From: Planctomycetota bacterium
Lineage (GTDB): Bacteria > Planctomycetota > UBA1135
DNA length: 32,269 bases
Direction: 5' to 3'
Assembly: GCA_029941685.1 (NCBI GenBank)
Contig: JAPYTC010000006.1
Location: 1 to 32,269, forward strand
Shown in pieces: positions 15,203 to 23,742 of the stretch. The notes beneath the pieces were generated by a model. That model searched no databases and had not been told where the DNA came from. It was given only the letters and a program-made list of their open reading frames with translations. A program made the translations under genes and the position numbers. Within the stretch, counting starts at the first letter, position 1; each line of letters starts with the position of its first letter.

Positions 15203-17681
15203 AATGCTATTAATTAGTTTGGGTCTGCTCTTATTAGCAAACACTGTTTCTTACGCTGCCCAAAATGAAGATGTCGTCCGTCAGCCCACAATTGAAAAAA
15301 TCATTATCAACGGGGCCGGAGATGCAACCGACAGCGTACTGCAAGGTATGTCGTTGGTCGTCGGCGACGAGTTTTCTCCAGATCTTTTAAATGCGAGCGA
15401 GCAGTGGCTGTGGCAGCACATGCGTCTGCGCGTGTTGCAAATCCAAGAGTTGCCAGGTAGTTCGCCAGGCTTAATGATTCTTGAGCTTACTGTAGAGTCC
15501 TTTAGATCCTGGAAGCAAGTGGTCTTCGAGGGATACGACGAGCTTACTCCTCCTGAAATCGAAGTCGCTATCGGTTTGATGGGGCAAGCGGTTGACGAGC
15601 TAGAGTTCAATAAATATGAGCAGCGCATTTTAGATTTCTATTTCGAGCAAGGTTTTCGAGGTACTGAAGTGTCCACTGTTGATCGTGGTGACTATCTAGC
15701 TTTTGTCATTAGCGAAGGAGAGCAGGTTACCATTTCTGGTATACGCTTCGAGGGCAACACTTTTTTTAATGAGGGTGGTGTGTGGGCCGTTTTCCATTGG
15801 GGTGACGATTTGTACGAATTGCTGCAACAAAAAGATGGCATATTCGGCGACGACTTATTTTCAGATTATTTAGTAGTCGAAGATATTAACTCATTAATTA
15901 TGCTTTACCGCGACTACGGCTTTCTTGATGTCGAAGTCCACTGTCGCCTTGAAGAAAGTGAGTCTGCCGCAAAAATAACTTTAGTGTATGAAATTACAGA
16001 GGGTTCTCGTTACACAGTGCGTTCAGTACAGTTTGAAAAAAGACAGGGCGGAGAACTGATGTTTGCAGATGGTCAGTTGCACCAAAGCATTGATTTGCGC
16101 TCAGGACAGTTTTACAGTTCAGCGCGTGTTAAGAAAAGTGCCTTTGACATTCAGTCTAAATACAGCGAAGTGGGGCACCCATCAATGTCCCGAGTTAGGG
16201 CAAACGGCGAAAAATCCGATCGCTATTTTTGGGTTGGCAGCAGTGATGGCCCCGGCGAACCGAGCTTGTTGTTCGATTTAAATGAACCCGTTGTCGACGT
16301 GGTATTTACCATTCAAGAGGGCCAGGCATTCAATCTACGCGACATCGTACTGCGGGGTCACCTTGGTTCTGAAGATAGAATTCTCCGCCGCCAAGTAGAG
16401 CTTGAACCTGGCGATGATGCACGTGAAGACCTTGTTAACCGCTCGTGGCGCCGCCTCAATGGCCTTAATTACTTTAAAGATGCCAATCAGCAGCCCTCAG
16501 TAAACTGGCATTGGCAGCAAGTAGACAGCCGCCCCGATCTGATAGATTTGGTTTTTGAGGTGCAAGATAAAGGCTTAATGAACAACTTCCGTTTTGGAGG
16601 AGCATGGAACAGCGAAACGGGCCCACAGCTGATGCTTAGTCTAGAAAAATCAAACGTTGATATTTTCGACGGCTCCGACGCATTTACTGACGTTTTCACA
16701 GACTTGCAAGAGGGCAAAGCGTTTCATGGTGCGGGGCAATCACTTAGCATTCGCGCACAACCTGGTACGCGCTATTCTACTTTTGCGTTTTCTTTTACTG
16801 AGCCGGATTTGCTACTAGAGCATATTGATCGCCTCGGATTTAACATTAAAGTCAGTAAGAATATTCGTTACCAAATTACTCACCAAGAACAACGTAGTTT
16901 TACTGGTTTCACGCTCAGTCGTCGCTTCGGACGCCACTTCTCAGTGTTTGGCGGCCCAACATTGGGTAACGTCAACGTCAGCGATGTGATTGGTTCCGCG
17001 CCGGTATCGGTTTTAAATTTCGAAGGAACAAGCGGCTACCGCAGCATTATGTTTGGAGCGCGTCGCAACACGGTGCTCGATCAATTTTCTCCTGTAGATG
17101 GTTCGGTGCAGTCCGTTAGCGTTTCTCAAACAGGTGGATTTTTTGGTGGCGACTGGGACTTCACTAAGTCGACTCTAAAATTGGCTAAGCACTTCCCTTT
17201 ATGGGAAGATGCCGAATCGCATCGGTGGGTTCTGTCACTGAAAGGCATGGCGCAGAAAGCTTGGCTGCAAGGTGATATGACTATTTTGCCTTACTCTGAA
17301 AGTTTCTTCCAGGGCGGGTACCGTTCGTTGCGCGGTTTCGCATTCCGCGGCACCAACCGCGACATTAATGGCTTCGCACGACCTGGCTCAGCTGCCTGGA
17401 GTAGCTCGATTGAACTCGGGTTTCCAATGTTCTCCACGCGCAACCGCCAAACGGTTAGCATGCTAGAAAGCTTGCGCGGTGCGGCCTTTATCGATTTCGG
17501 TGCTGTAGGAAGCGATTTCGGAGAATTGACTTCGACTCGCGTTTCTGCTGGTATCGCATTTAAAATACGCATGCCTTTTATGGCACAATTGCCAATCTCT
17601 TTAATCTTTGCGACACCACTTCGTAGCGAAGACAACGACCAAACGTCATCCTTCCAACTTCAAATGGGATCATCCTTTTAA
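15195..17681 (+). CDS. bamA: Outer membrane protein assembly factor BamA
   Basis: The central component of the outer-membrane beta-barrel assembly machine. A signal peptide (MFKMLLISLGLLLLANTVSYAAQ) is followed by five POTRA-like repeats, each ending in a strand such as LELTVESF, AFVISEG, LVYEITEG, VVFTIQEG and LVFEVQDKG. A C-terminal beta-barrel of about 380 residues contains the conserved YRSLRGFAFRG loop-6 motif, and the protein ends in Phe (LQMGSSF), as barrel substrates do. Length is about 828 residues against 810 in E. coli. Starts at 15192, 15195 or 15204 are all possible; the ORF track TTG at 15189 is less likely. Any of the first two overlaps dnaB. skp follows one base after the stop. 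Confidence 0.93.
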   Translation: MFKMLLISLGLLLLANTVSYAAQNEDVVRQPTIEKIIINGAGDATDSVLQGMSLVVGDEFSPDLLNASEQWLWQHMRLRVLQIQELPGSSPGLMILELTVESFRSWKQVVFEGYDELTPPEIEVAIGLMGQAVDELEFNKYEQRILDFYFEQGFRGTEVSTVDRGDYLAFVISEGEQVTISGIRFEGNTFFNEGGVWAVFHWGDDLYELLQQKDGIFGDDLFSDYLVVEDINSLIMLYRDYGFLDVEVHCRLEESESAAKITLVYEITEGSRYTVRSVQFEKRQGGELMFADGQLHQSIDLRSGQFYSSARVKKSAFDIQSKYSEVGHPSMSRVRANGEKSDRYFWVGSSDGPGEPSLLFDLNEPVVDVVFTIQEGQAFNLRDIVLRGHLGSEDRILRRQVELEPGDDAREDLVNRSWRRLNGLNYFKDANQQPSVNWHWQQVDSRPDLIDLVFEVQDKGLMNNFRFGGAWNSETGPQLMLSLEKSNVDIFDGSDAFTDVFTDLQEGKAFHGAGQSLSIRAQPGTRYSTFAFSFTEPDLLLEHIDRLGFNIKVSKNIRYQITHQEQRSFTGFTLSRRFGRHFSVFGGPTLGNVNVSDVIGSAPVSVLNFEGTSGYRSIMFGARRNTVLDQFSPVDGSVQSVSVSQTGGFFGGDWDFTKSTLKLAKHFPLWEDAESHRWVLSLKGMAQKAWLQGDMTILPYSESFFQGGYRSLRGFAFRGTNRDINGFARPGSAAWSSSIELGFPMFSTRNRQTVSMLESLRGAAFIDFGAVGSDFGELTSTRVSAGIAFKIRMPFMAQLPISLIFATPLRSEDNDQTSSFQLQMGSSF

Positions 17682-17682
17682 C

Positions 17683-18279
17683 ATGAGAAACACCGTCATC
17701 ATTGTATTGCTGATTGCCTTAACAGGTAGTCTCGTCGCCAACCGTAATGTCGCTGACCCACAAGAGGGTGTGCGCTATGTCGATGTTACGCGATGCCTAA
17801 TGGAATCTGTCGAGTATCGCGCAGCAAAAGAAGGCCTGATAGGCGAATTCAAGAAAGTCGAGCAACAGCTGCAGGAACAGATCGACATGTTGCAGAAAAA
17901 ATTCGCTGAACTTGAATTGAAAGATCCGGCTTCAGATAGCTTTATTCAATTGAAAAAACAAATTCGATACGCCGAAGAAAAACTTAAATTCGACCAGCAA
18001 ATGGCCCAAGCGCAATTTGCTGAGCTAGACAACGAGTTGATTGCAAGAGTTCTGATTCAGGTCAATCAGGCGTGTGCCATTGTTGGCGAGCGTAATGGTT
18101 ATTCTGGCGTGTTCACTAAAGAGATGAATCTAAATGTTGCTTTCCCTGATACAGCAACTAAGATCGATATTCTTTCAAAAAGATCGATTAATTGGTCTAA
18201 TTCAGCGTACGATGTAACCAATCAGGTCGTCGAATTGATGAACTCAGTTAGCGCTAAGCCACAACCTCAGCAACAATAA
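17683..18279 (+). CDS. OmpH/Skp-family periplasmic chaperone
   Basis: The ORF track begins inside bamA; the ATG at 17683, one base after the bamA stop, gives a clean signal-like N-terminus (MRNTVIIVLLIALTGSLVAN) and 198 residues. The middle is a long charged coiled coil (FKKVEQQLQEQIDMLQKKFAELE through RYAEEKLKFDQQMAQAQFAELDNEL) followed by YSGVF, the OmpH/Skp pattern of a trimeric tentacle chaperone. It is somewhat longer than the 161-residue E. coli Skp, with a Gln/Pro-rich end. The position directly after bamA and before lipid A genes is the classic one. The basic, jellyfish-like charge pattern of Skp cannot be judged by eye. Confidence 0.85.
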   Translation: MRNTVIIVLLIALTGSLVANRNVADPQEGVRYVDVTRCLMESVEYRAAKEGLIGEFKKVEQQLQEQIDMLQKKFAELELKDPASDSFIQLKKQIRYAEEKLKFDQQMAQAQFAELDNELIARVLIQVNQACAIVGERNGYSGVFTKEMNLNVAFPDTATKIDILSKRSINWSNSAYDVTNQVVELMNSVSAKPQPQQQ

Positions 18280-18281
18280 CA

Positions 18282-19574
18282 ATGATACGCAAGCAACGCA
18301 CGATTAAGAAAACCGTCGGTGCCGAAGGAGTAGCTCTTCATTCTGGCGAAGGGGTTACTCTGCTTCTTGAGCCTGCGATTGCCGGAACCGGTATTGTTTT
18401 TCGGCGTAGTGACCTTGACGATAGTCCCGATATCCCGGCATTAGCAGGACACCTATCTTTGTCTCAGCGGCGTACCGTGTTGCGCGAAGGCATTGCCCAG
18501 GTTGGCATGGTCGAGCATTTGTTGTCAGCCTGTCATGGTCTTGGCGTAGACAATCTGCTGGTGACGGTCTCTGGTCCCGAGCTACCAGGCATGGATGGCT
18601 CCGCGCTTCCTTATGTCGAATTGTTGAAGTCAGGTGTCGTTGTCGAGCAAAAGCAGCAGCGTCGTGTTTTTGAGGTGGTCGACCCACACGTTATTCGTAA
18701 CGAGGGTTGTGAAATAGTTCTGCTGCCACCGTCAGGCGATGGCTTGAAAATAAGCTATATACCCGAATATCTAGAGGGAGTCGATGCTTCGCCTGTAGAC
18801 TTCGATTTGTCGAACGATGACTATGCTTCAGAGATAGCTCCTGCACGTACATTCGTGCGCGCAGAAGAGATCGAGTCTCTGCTTGAGGCAGGCTTCGGCA
18901 AAGGTGCGACTGCCGAGAACACCGTTGTACTAGGTGGCGATACTAGCGTAGAAATGCGTATGCCATGCGAGCCGACGCGACATAAGATTGCTGATTTGAT
19001 GGGCGACTTAGCATTGGCTGGTGTAGACATTCATGGCGATATCATCGCAAGAAAATCTGGCCATGCACTCAACCAATCATTAGCGCAGCACATTCTCGCA
19101 GAATATGAATTGTTCACAGTATCGGAGGATGTCAATGAAGATGGCTACGATATCCAAGATGTTATGCGGTTGTTACCGCACCGTTACCCATTCTTGCTAA
19201 TCGACCGAGTGCTACGTGTTGAAGGATGGCGTCGTGCTGTGGGCATTAAAAATGTCACGATTAACGAGCCGTTTTTTGGGGGGCATTTCCCTGACCAGCC
19301 AATGATGCCAGGTGTCTTGCAACTAGAGGCCCTAGCTCAACTGTCGGGTTTTTTGCTGCAACGCAAGATGGATAACACCGGTAAGCTTGTGGTCTTAGCC
19401 GCAATAGATAAAGTTCGCTTTCGTGGTGGCGTCGTTCCTGGCGACCAACTTTATCTCGAAGTAGAAACTCTTCGCATGAGCCGCAGTCGCGCATCAATCA
19501 AGGCTCACGCAAAGGTGGGTAAGCGCGTGGTCTCAGAGGCTGTTCTTTCATTCGCGATGGTGGCAAGTACATGA
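18282..19574 (+). CDS. LpxC-FabZ fusion: UDP-3-O-acyl-GlcNAc deacetylase / 3-hydroxyacyl-ACP dehydratase
   Basis: A 430-residue fusion. Residues 1-275 are LpxC, the committed step of lipid A synthesis, with the zinc ligands His79 (VEHLL), His234 and Asp238 (RHKIADLMGDL) and the catalytic His261 (SGHALN). Residues about 288-430 are FabZ, with LLPHRYPFLLIDRV and GHFPDQPMMPGVLQLEALAQ carrying the catalytic His335 and Glu349. Both active sites look intact. Such fusions are known in Bacteroidetes and some other diderm groups. It starts three bases after the skp stop and its stop overlaps the lpxA start in ATGA. Joining the enzymes may balance hydroxyacyl-ACP use between lipid A and phospholipid; that is inference. 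Confidence 0.94.
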   Translation: MIRKQRTIKKTVGAEGVALHSGEGVTLLLEPAIAGTGIVFRRSDLDDSPDIPALAGHLSLSQRRTVLREGIAQVGMVEHLLSACHGLGVDNLLVTVSGPELPGMDGSALPYVELLKSGVVVEQKQQRRVFEVVDPHVIRNEGCEIVLLPPSGDGLKISYIPEYLEGVDASPVDFDLSNDDYASEIAPARTFVRAEEIESLLEAGFGKGATAENTVVLGGDTSVEMRMPCEPTRHKIADLMGDLALAGVDIHGDIIARKSGHALNQSLAQHILAEYELFTVSEDVNEDGYDIQDVMRLLPHRYPFLLIDRVLRVEGWRRAVGIKNVTINEPFFGGHFPDQPMMPGVLQLEALAQLSGFLLQRKMDNTGKLVVLAAIDKVRFRGGVVPGDQLYLEVETLRMSRSRASIKAHAKVGKRVVSEAVLSFAMVAST

Positions 19575-20389
19575 GCAATATCCACGAAACATCCTTCGTA
19601 GCGCCTGGCGCCGAACTCGACACCGACGTCACAGTTGGCCCGTTTTGTTATGTCGGTAGTAACGTACGCATCGCTGCTGGAACTATCCTTGGGCCACACG
19701 TCACTATTCAGGGACGTACATCTATCGGCGAGAATAACCATTTCGTTGGGCAATGCGCCGTGGGTGGTTTGCCGCAAGACCTCAAGTATGCTGGCGAAGA
19801 ATCCGCATTGATTATTGGTGACAGTAACATCGTCCGTGAATTCGTAACTATCAATATCGGCACAGCAGCCGGTTCATGGATTACTTCACTGGGCAATGGA
19901 AATCTAATCATGGCATGTGCTCACGTCGCACATGATTGCGTTCTTGAAGATAATGTGATTTTGGGCAACAATGTATTACTTGCTGGGCACGTCCGTGTTG
20001 AAAGTAATGCGATTGTCTCAGGAGGCGCAGCGGTTAATCACTTTGTTACCATCGGCACACTAGCGATGGTTGGCGGTATGGCGCGTGTGATTCAAGATAT
20101 CCCGCCGTTTATGATTGCCGAAGGTGCGCCAGCGCGTGCTCGTGGCGTCAACGTTGTCGGCCTCAAGCGCCGCGAATACTCGAAAGAAGCCATTGCCGAA
20201 TTGCGTGATGCCTTCCGCCGTTTAATCGCCGATGAGACTCCAACGACAATTGCTATTCAGGCCATGGAGTCCGAAACTAATTTGTTGCCAGACACTCGCC
20301 GTTTAATTGCCTTCTTGCGAGATATGGATCGTGGCTTTCAGGGCCGCTATCGCGAGTCACTGCGCAGAAATCTAGAAGAAGGTTTGTAA
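19571..20389 (+). CDS. lpxA: UDP-GlcNAc (or analogue) O-/N-acyltransferase LpxA
   Basis: A 272-residue left-handed beta-helix acyltransferase that starts lipid A synthesis. Hexapeptide repeats run to about residue 190, then a helical tail begins at GVNVVGLKRREYSKEAI. The catalytic His is conserved in HVAHD (His121), as are PQDLKYAGE and LAGHV. Two normally steady motifs differ: VHQF reads VNHF (156-158) and IHRGT reads INIGT (94-98). Length is close to the 262 of E. coli. It overlaps the LpxC-FabZ stop by four bases and is followed after one base by a Gfo/Idh oxidoreductase. LpxA is clearly favoured over LpxD; the exact sugar substrate is uncertain. Confidence 0.92.
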   Translation: MSNIHETSFVAPGAELDTDVTVGPFCYVGSNVRIAAGTILGPHVTIQGRTSIGENNHFVGQCAVGGLPQDLKYAGEESALIIGDSNIVREFVTINIGTAAGSWITSLGNGNLIMACAHVAHDCVLEDNVILGNNVLLAGHVRVESNAIVSGGAAVNHFVTIGTLAMVGGMARVIQDIPPFMIAEGAPARARGVNVVGLKRREYSKEAIAELRDAFRRLIADETPTTIAIQAMESETNLLPDTRRLIAFLRDMDRGFQGRYRESLRRNLEEGL

Positions 20390-20390
20390 G

Positions 20391-21374
20391 ATGCTTAAAG
20401 TAGCTGTAATCGGTGTTGGCCACCTCGGACGCCATCATGCGCGTATCCTTTCAGAAATTAACAGTGTCGAATTGGTCGCTGTTGTTGACCCGAATGAGCA
20501 GCAAGGACAAACTATCGCCACCGCGTGTAACACGCAATGGCGAGCCGAATTGGATGGGCTTGAGCATCAATTGGATTTAGCTGTGATCGCCGTGCCTACA
20601 GTATTGCACGAGAAATGTGCGATTCCGCTTCTTGAAGCAAAAGTTGCATGCCTGATTGAAAAGCCAATGGCTTTAGATCCAGAAACATGTCAGCGCATCA
20701 TCGATTGCGCCGAAGCTAACCACACTTTTGTTGCTGTTGGACATGTCGAAAGATTTAATCCTGCGGTCAAGCGCGCAATTGCTTTAGGTATCGAGGCGCG
20801 TTTTATCGAAGCGCACCGCTTGGCACCGTATTCTTTTCGCTCAACTGATGTCGGGGTAGTGCTTGACTTAATGATTCACGACATCGACCTCGCAAACGCC
20901 TGGACGCAATCCAAAGTAGTTGCTGTTGATGCCGTTGGTGGCGCCACTTTTAGTCCTAGCGAAGATATCGCTTCTGCACGTATTCGTTATGAAAATGGAG
21001 CAGTGGCTAATCTGACCGCTTCGCGACTCAGCTTAAAGCCGATGCGTCGTTTCAGAGTGTTTGGTCCAGACTCTTATTTGTCGGTTGACTCACAAGACAA
21101 GTACGCATTGCTCGTGAAAAAGTCCGATAATTTTTCCCCACAATTGATTGCTGAAATTATGCAATCAGACAATCCCCAAGCCGAGTTTGGTAAGCTTCTC
21201 GATATCGAAGAGTTGCATCTCGACGACGACGAACCATTGCGTGCCGAGCTCACCGAGTTCATCGCTGCGGTACAAGGACAGCCTTCTACGGTGGTCACTG
21301 GGCACGAAGGGATGCATGCGGTTACCGTGGCGCATCAGGTGATGAAGGCGCTCGACGAGTGTCAGTGGTCATAA
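20391..21374 (+). CDS. Gfo/Idh/MocA-family oxidoreductase next to lpxA
   Basis: A 327-residue NAD(P)-dependent dehydrogenase. The Rossmann motif is VAVIGVGHLGRHHARIL, the EKP motif appears in CLIEKPMALDPE, and the catalytic Asp/His stretch is LMIHDIDLANAW. A C-terminal alpha/beta dimer domain follows. Its start lies one base after the lpxA stop, with an AAGG sequence eight bases upstream. Family members beside lpxA include GnnA, which oxidises UDP-GlcNAc at C3 so that an aminotransferase (GnnB) can make the diamino sugar for amide-linked lipid A. No GnnB-type gene lies here, so GnnA activity is a hypothesis. The substrate is not readable from the sequence. Confidence 0.85.
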   Translation: MLKVAVIGVGHLGRHHARILSEINSVELVAVVDPNEQQGQTIATACNTQWRAELDGLEHQLDLAVIAVPTVLHEKCAIPLLEAKVACLIEKPMALDPETCQRIIDCAEANHTFVAVGHVERFNPAVKRAIALGIEARFIEAHRLAPYSFRSTDVGVVLDLMIHDIDLANAWTQSKVVAVDAVGGATFSPSEDIASARIRYENGAVANLTASRLSLKPMRRFRVFGPDSYLSVDSQDKYALLVKKSDNFSPQLIAEIMQSDNPQAEFGKLLDIEELHLDDDEPLRAELTEFIAAVQGQPSTVVTGHEGMHAVTVAHQVMKALDECQWS

Positions 21375-21375
21375 G

Positions 21376-22314
21376 ATGAAACCGTCTGCATCAGCCATTG
21401 AATACTACAAGGTGGTCCCTCAGCAGTTCGTTCTACCTTTGACCTCACAGTCGGTTTTTAAGCGAAGCGGCCCTATGGCGGTCGAGATTGGCTTTGGCGG
21501 GGGGGAGTATTTGGCTTTCATGGCGAAGAAGAATCCAGATTGCAGCTATATTGGCATAGAGCTACCACCTGAGTCTATCGCGCGTGGTAGCAAACTGATG
21601 CAAAATCAATCAATCGAAAACGTGCGATTGATTCACGGCGATGCTCGATATTTGTTACGTGAATTGTTTGGACCGCAATCACTTGATCATGTGTTGATGC
21701 AGTTTCCGATGCCGTGGCCTAAAGATCGTCACGCTAAGCATCGTATTAGCAGCCCGATGCTTGCCGAAACAGTTGCTGATGTGTTAAAGCCTGGCGCAAC
21801 ATTTGAATTGGTCAGTGATCAACAGTGGTATGCCGAAGATTGCCATCGTTTTTTTTGCGAAAACACAGCTTTCACGGTTGCACCATTTGAGACTGCACCG
21901 CACCGTCCATTTTTAACTCGCTACGAGAAGAAATGGCAAGCAGACAACCGCGAAACTTTTCGGGTTGTTGCAACTTTAAACACTCACCAATCAGCACCAA
22001 GGTTTTTCTTAAACAGCGCAATGGACTTTTTAACCATAACAAGCACACCGACAGCCGAGCATCTATCATCATTAGTTAATAAGCGCTTTGCAGAAGGCAA
22101 CATGTCGGCTCAAGTTAAAGAGGTGATGAGCATCGAGCAAGGCTTTGTACTGCGAATGGTTGCCTCCGACGACTCGTTTACACAATTTTTTTACACCCGC
22201 TTGCGCACCCGCAAAGACGGGAATTGTGTTATTTCAATCGATGATTGCCCGTATCCGTATTACACCCCAGCAGTGCGTTTTGCTATTCATCAGCTACAAG
22301 CGCAACTAGTCTAG
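21376..22314 (+). CDS. trmB: tRNA (guanine-N7-)-methyltransferase with C-terminal extension
   Basis: Methylates G46 of tRNA using SAM. The SAM-binding motif is VEIGFGGGEYLAFMA (36-50), the acidic loop is IGIELPPESI, the family motif is FPMPWPKDRHAKHR (110-123), and TRYEKKW (181-187) is the substrate-binding end. The usual FPDPWPK reads FPMPWPK, replacing a normally conserved Asp by Met. The methyltransferase core ends near residue 200; the last 110 or so residues form an extra domain I do not recognise, so the protein is 312 residues against about 240 in E. coli. The gene starts one base after the oxidoreductase stop, and its 3' end overlaps the converging gene by nine bases. Confidence 0.88.
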   Translation: MKPSASAIEYYKVVPQQFVLPLTSQSVFKRSGPMAVEIGFGGGEYLAFMAKKNPDCSYIGIELPPESIARGSKLMQNQSIENVRLIHGDARYLLRELFGPQSLDHVLMQFPMPWPKDRHAKHRISSPMLAETVADVLKPGATFELVSDQQWYAEDCHRFFCENTAFTVAPFETAPHRPFLTRYEKKWQADNRETFRVVATLNTHQSAPRFFLNSAMDFLTITSTPTAEHLSSLVNKRFAEGNMSAQVKEVMSIEQGFVLRMVASDDSFTQFFYTRLRTRKDGNCVISIDDCPYPYYTPAVRFAIHQLQAQLV

Positions 22315-23739
22315 TGATTGAATGGTGAGATGGACTTTGTATTGATTCGGGTCGTGTACGTCGGCTCCTTCAAAACAAATATAACTCATGCTGAAATTGG
22401 CGAAATCGAGCAAGGCTGCAGCCGGGCGCCACGGATAATTCAAAGAGGTAGTAATCTGTGTTGAACGATTAGAACTTTGGGTAGACTTGTAAGCACTTGT
22501 CAATTTGAACTTATTAGGGAAGGATCTTGACGTTAATATGAATTGTGTTCTGCCAGATATCGCAACGGCAGGAAGGTCGTCTTCAATACCAAAAGATTCG
22601 TCCCAGGGTAGGGTTTTCATATCGGTGTAGCCACTGCCGTTTTGGTTGAAAATGAATGTACGAAAATGGGCGCGGTGGATGATCGTGTTGGAGTCGTCTT
22701 TTTCGACCCACCCCAGCATAACTTTGTTTGTGTTATCCGATTGTGACGTCGCAACCATCGGTCGTCGCTGGTGTCGAAAATCTCTGTGGCCGCTAAACTC
22801 GATATCGTCGATAAGGGTCAGTGGTGATCCAGAGAAGCGCTGCACTGTGATAGTCCCCTTTGGGTCGCCGACGTAACCATAGTGAGGCTTGATGAGGAAC
22901 TCTTCAAAAGCCACAATTAAGTTATTGCCGTCGTCGATTGTTGCATCGGGCAAAATCATACCGCCGAAGTATGGCTGTGAATTGTTGTTGTCGAATGGGA
23001 TGTCGGTGCTTAGAGTTGCAAGGGTGCCCAAATTCGGGGCAGAAGAGCTAGTGGCCCAATCAATTTTAATGCAGCGCAGATCGTATTCGCGATAAGTGGT
23101 CGAAGGTCTGGTTATGCTGGATTGCTCATGAGCGAAAACAACAAGAGCGGCGTTTTGATCGCTACCAGGGATCGGAGCGATGTCGGGCATGAAACCAGCA
23201 GCTCCGGCTGTTGAGGTCTCGTCAATGATATACCCTTCTCCAACTTGCTTGGTAGCAATGATTGGCTGAGCAAGTAAAACGCCGTAACTATTGCGAGTCG
23301 AGATGCGGCACCCCTCAATGCGCGAAGGGTGGCGATTTGACAACTCGTGGCGTGCCCAAACCACTAAGAACGAATCGTCACTGAGCGCTTCGGCATCTGG
23401 CTTGTTACAACTATCACCACCAAACTGGTATATATCTAGAGTTGGATCACCAAGTAGGTATGTTGGGAATAGTTGCAACCCAGATGCAATCCCTGGGCCC
23501 GCTGGCACCAATATGTTGACTTCTATAGCTTTGGAGTGTGCGCCAACGGAAGTGTGATTGACGACAATTACGTCGCCATATGAGTTGACAGCGATTACGG
23601 CGTGGTCGGCATCGCGGCTGCCCAGGGTTGGTAGTTCTAAGGTGTCTCCGATATAATAGTCTGCCTGAGCGGCTAGCAAATCATTGGAAGTGACATGGAA
23701 TGCTATAAATACTACGCAGTAAAAAAGAGTGCGAAACAT
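22306..23739 (-). CDS. Secreted protein with seven propeller-like repeats, function unknown
   Basis: A 477-residue protein with a signal peptide (MFRTLFYCVVFIAFHVTSNDLLAAQ) and no other membrane segment, so probably periplasmic or exported. I do not recognise it as a named family. A loose repeat of the type P-x-hydrophobic-A followed by a hydrophobic strand ending in W/F/S recurs about every 55-70 residues: HAVIAVNSYGDVIVV, EALSDDSFLVVWAR, PIPGSDQNAALVVFAHE, DGNNLIVAFEEF, NTNKVMLGWVEK, ISGRTQFILTSRS and DFANFSMSYICFE. Seven such units suggest a seven-bladed beta-propeller; that fold is inference. A short paralogue lies three bases upstream. Its 3' end overlaps trmB. No ribosome-binding site is visible. 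Confidence 0.7.
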   Translation of the reverse strand: MFRTLFYCVVFIAFHVTSNDLLAAQADYYIGDTLELPTLGSRDADHAVIAVNSYGDVIVVNHTSVGAHSKAIEVNILVPAGPGIASGLQLFPTYLLGDPTLDIYQFGGDSCNKPDAEALSDDSFLVVWARHELSNRHPSRIEGCRISTRNSYGVLLAQPIIATKQVGEGYIIDETSTAGAAGFMPDIAPIPGSDQNAALVVFAHEQSSITRPSTTYREYDLRCIKIDWATSSSAPNLGTLATLSTDIPFDNNNSQPYFGGMILPDATIDDGNNLIVAFEEFLIKPHYGYVGDPKGTITVQRFSGSPLTLIDDIEFSGHRDFRHQRRPMVATSQSDNTNKVMLGWVEKDDSNTIIHRAHFRTFIFNQNGSGYTDMKTLPWDESFGIEDDLPAVAISGRTQFILTSRSFPNKFKLTSAYKSTQSSNRSTQITTSLNYPWRPAAALLDFANFSMSYICFEGADVHDPNQYKVHLTIQSLD

Positions 23740-23742
23740 AAA

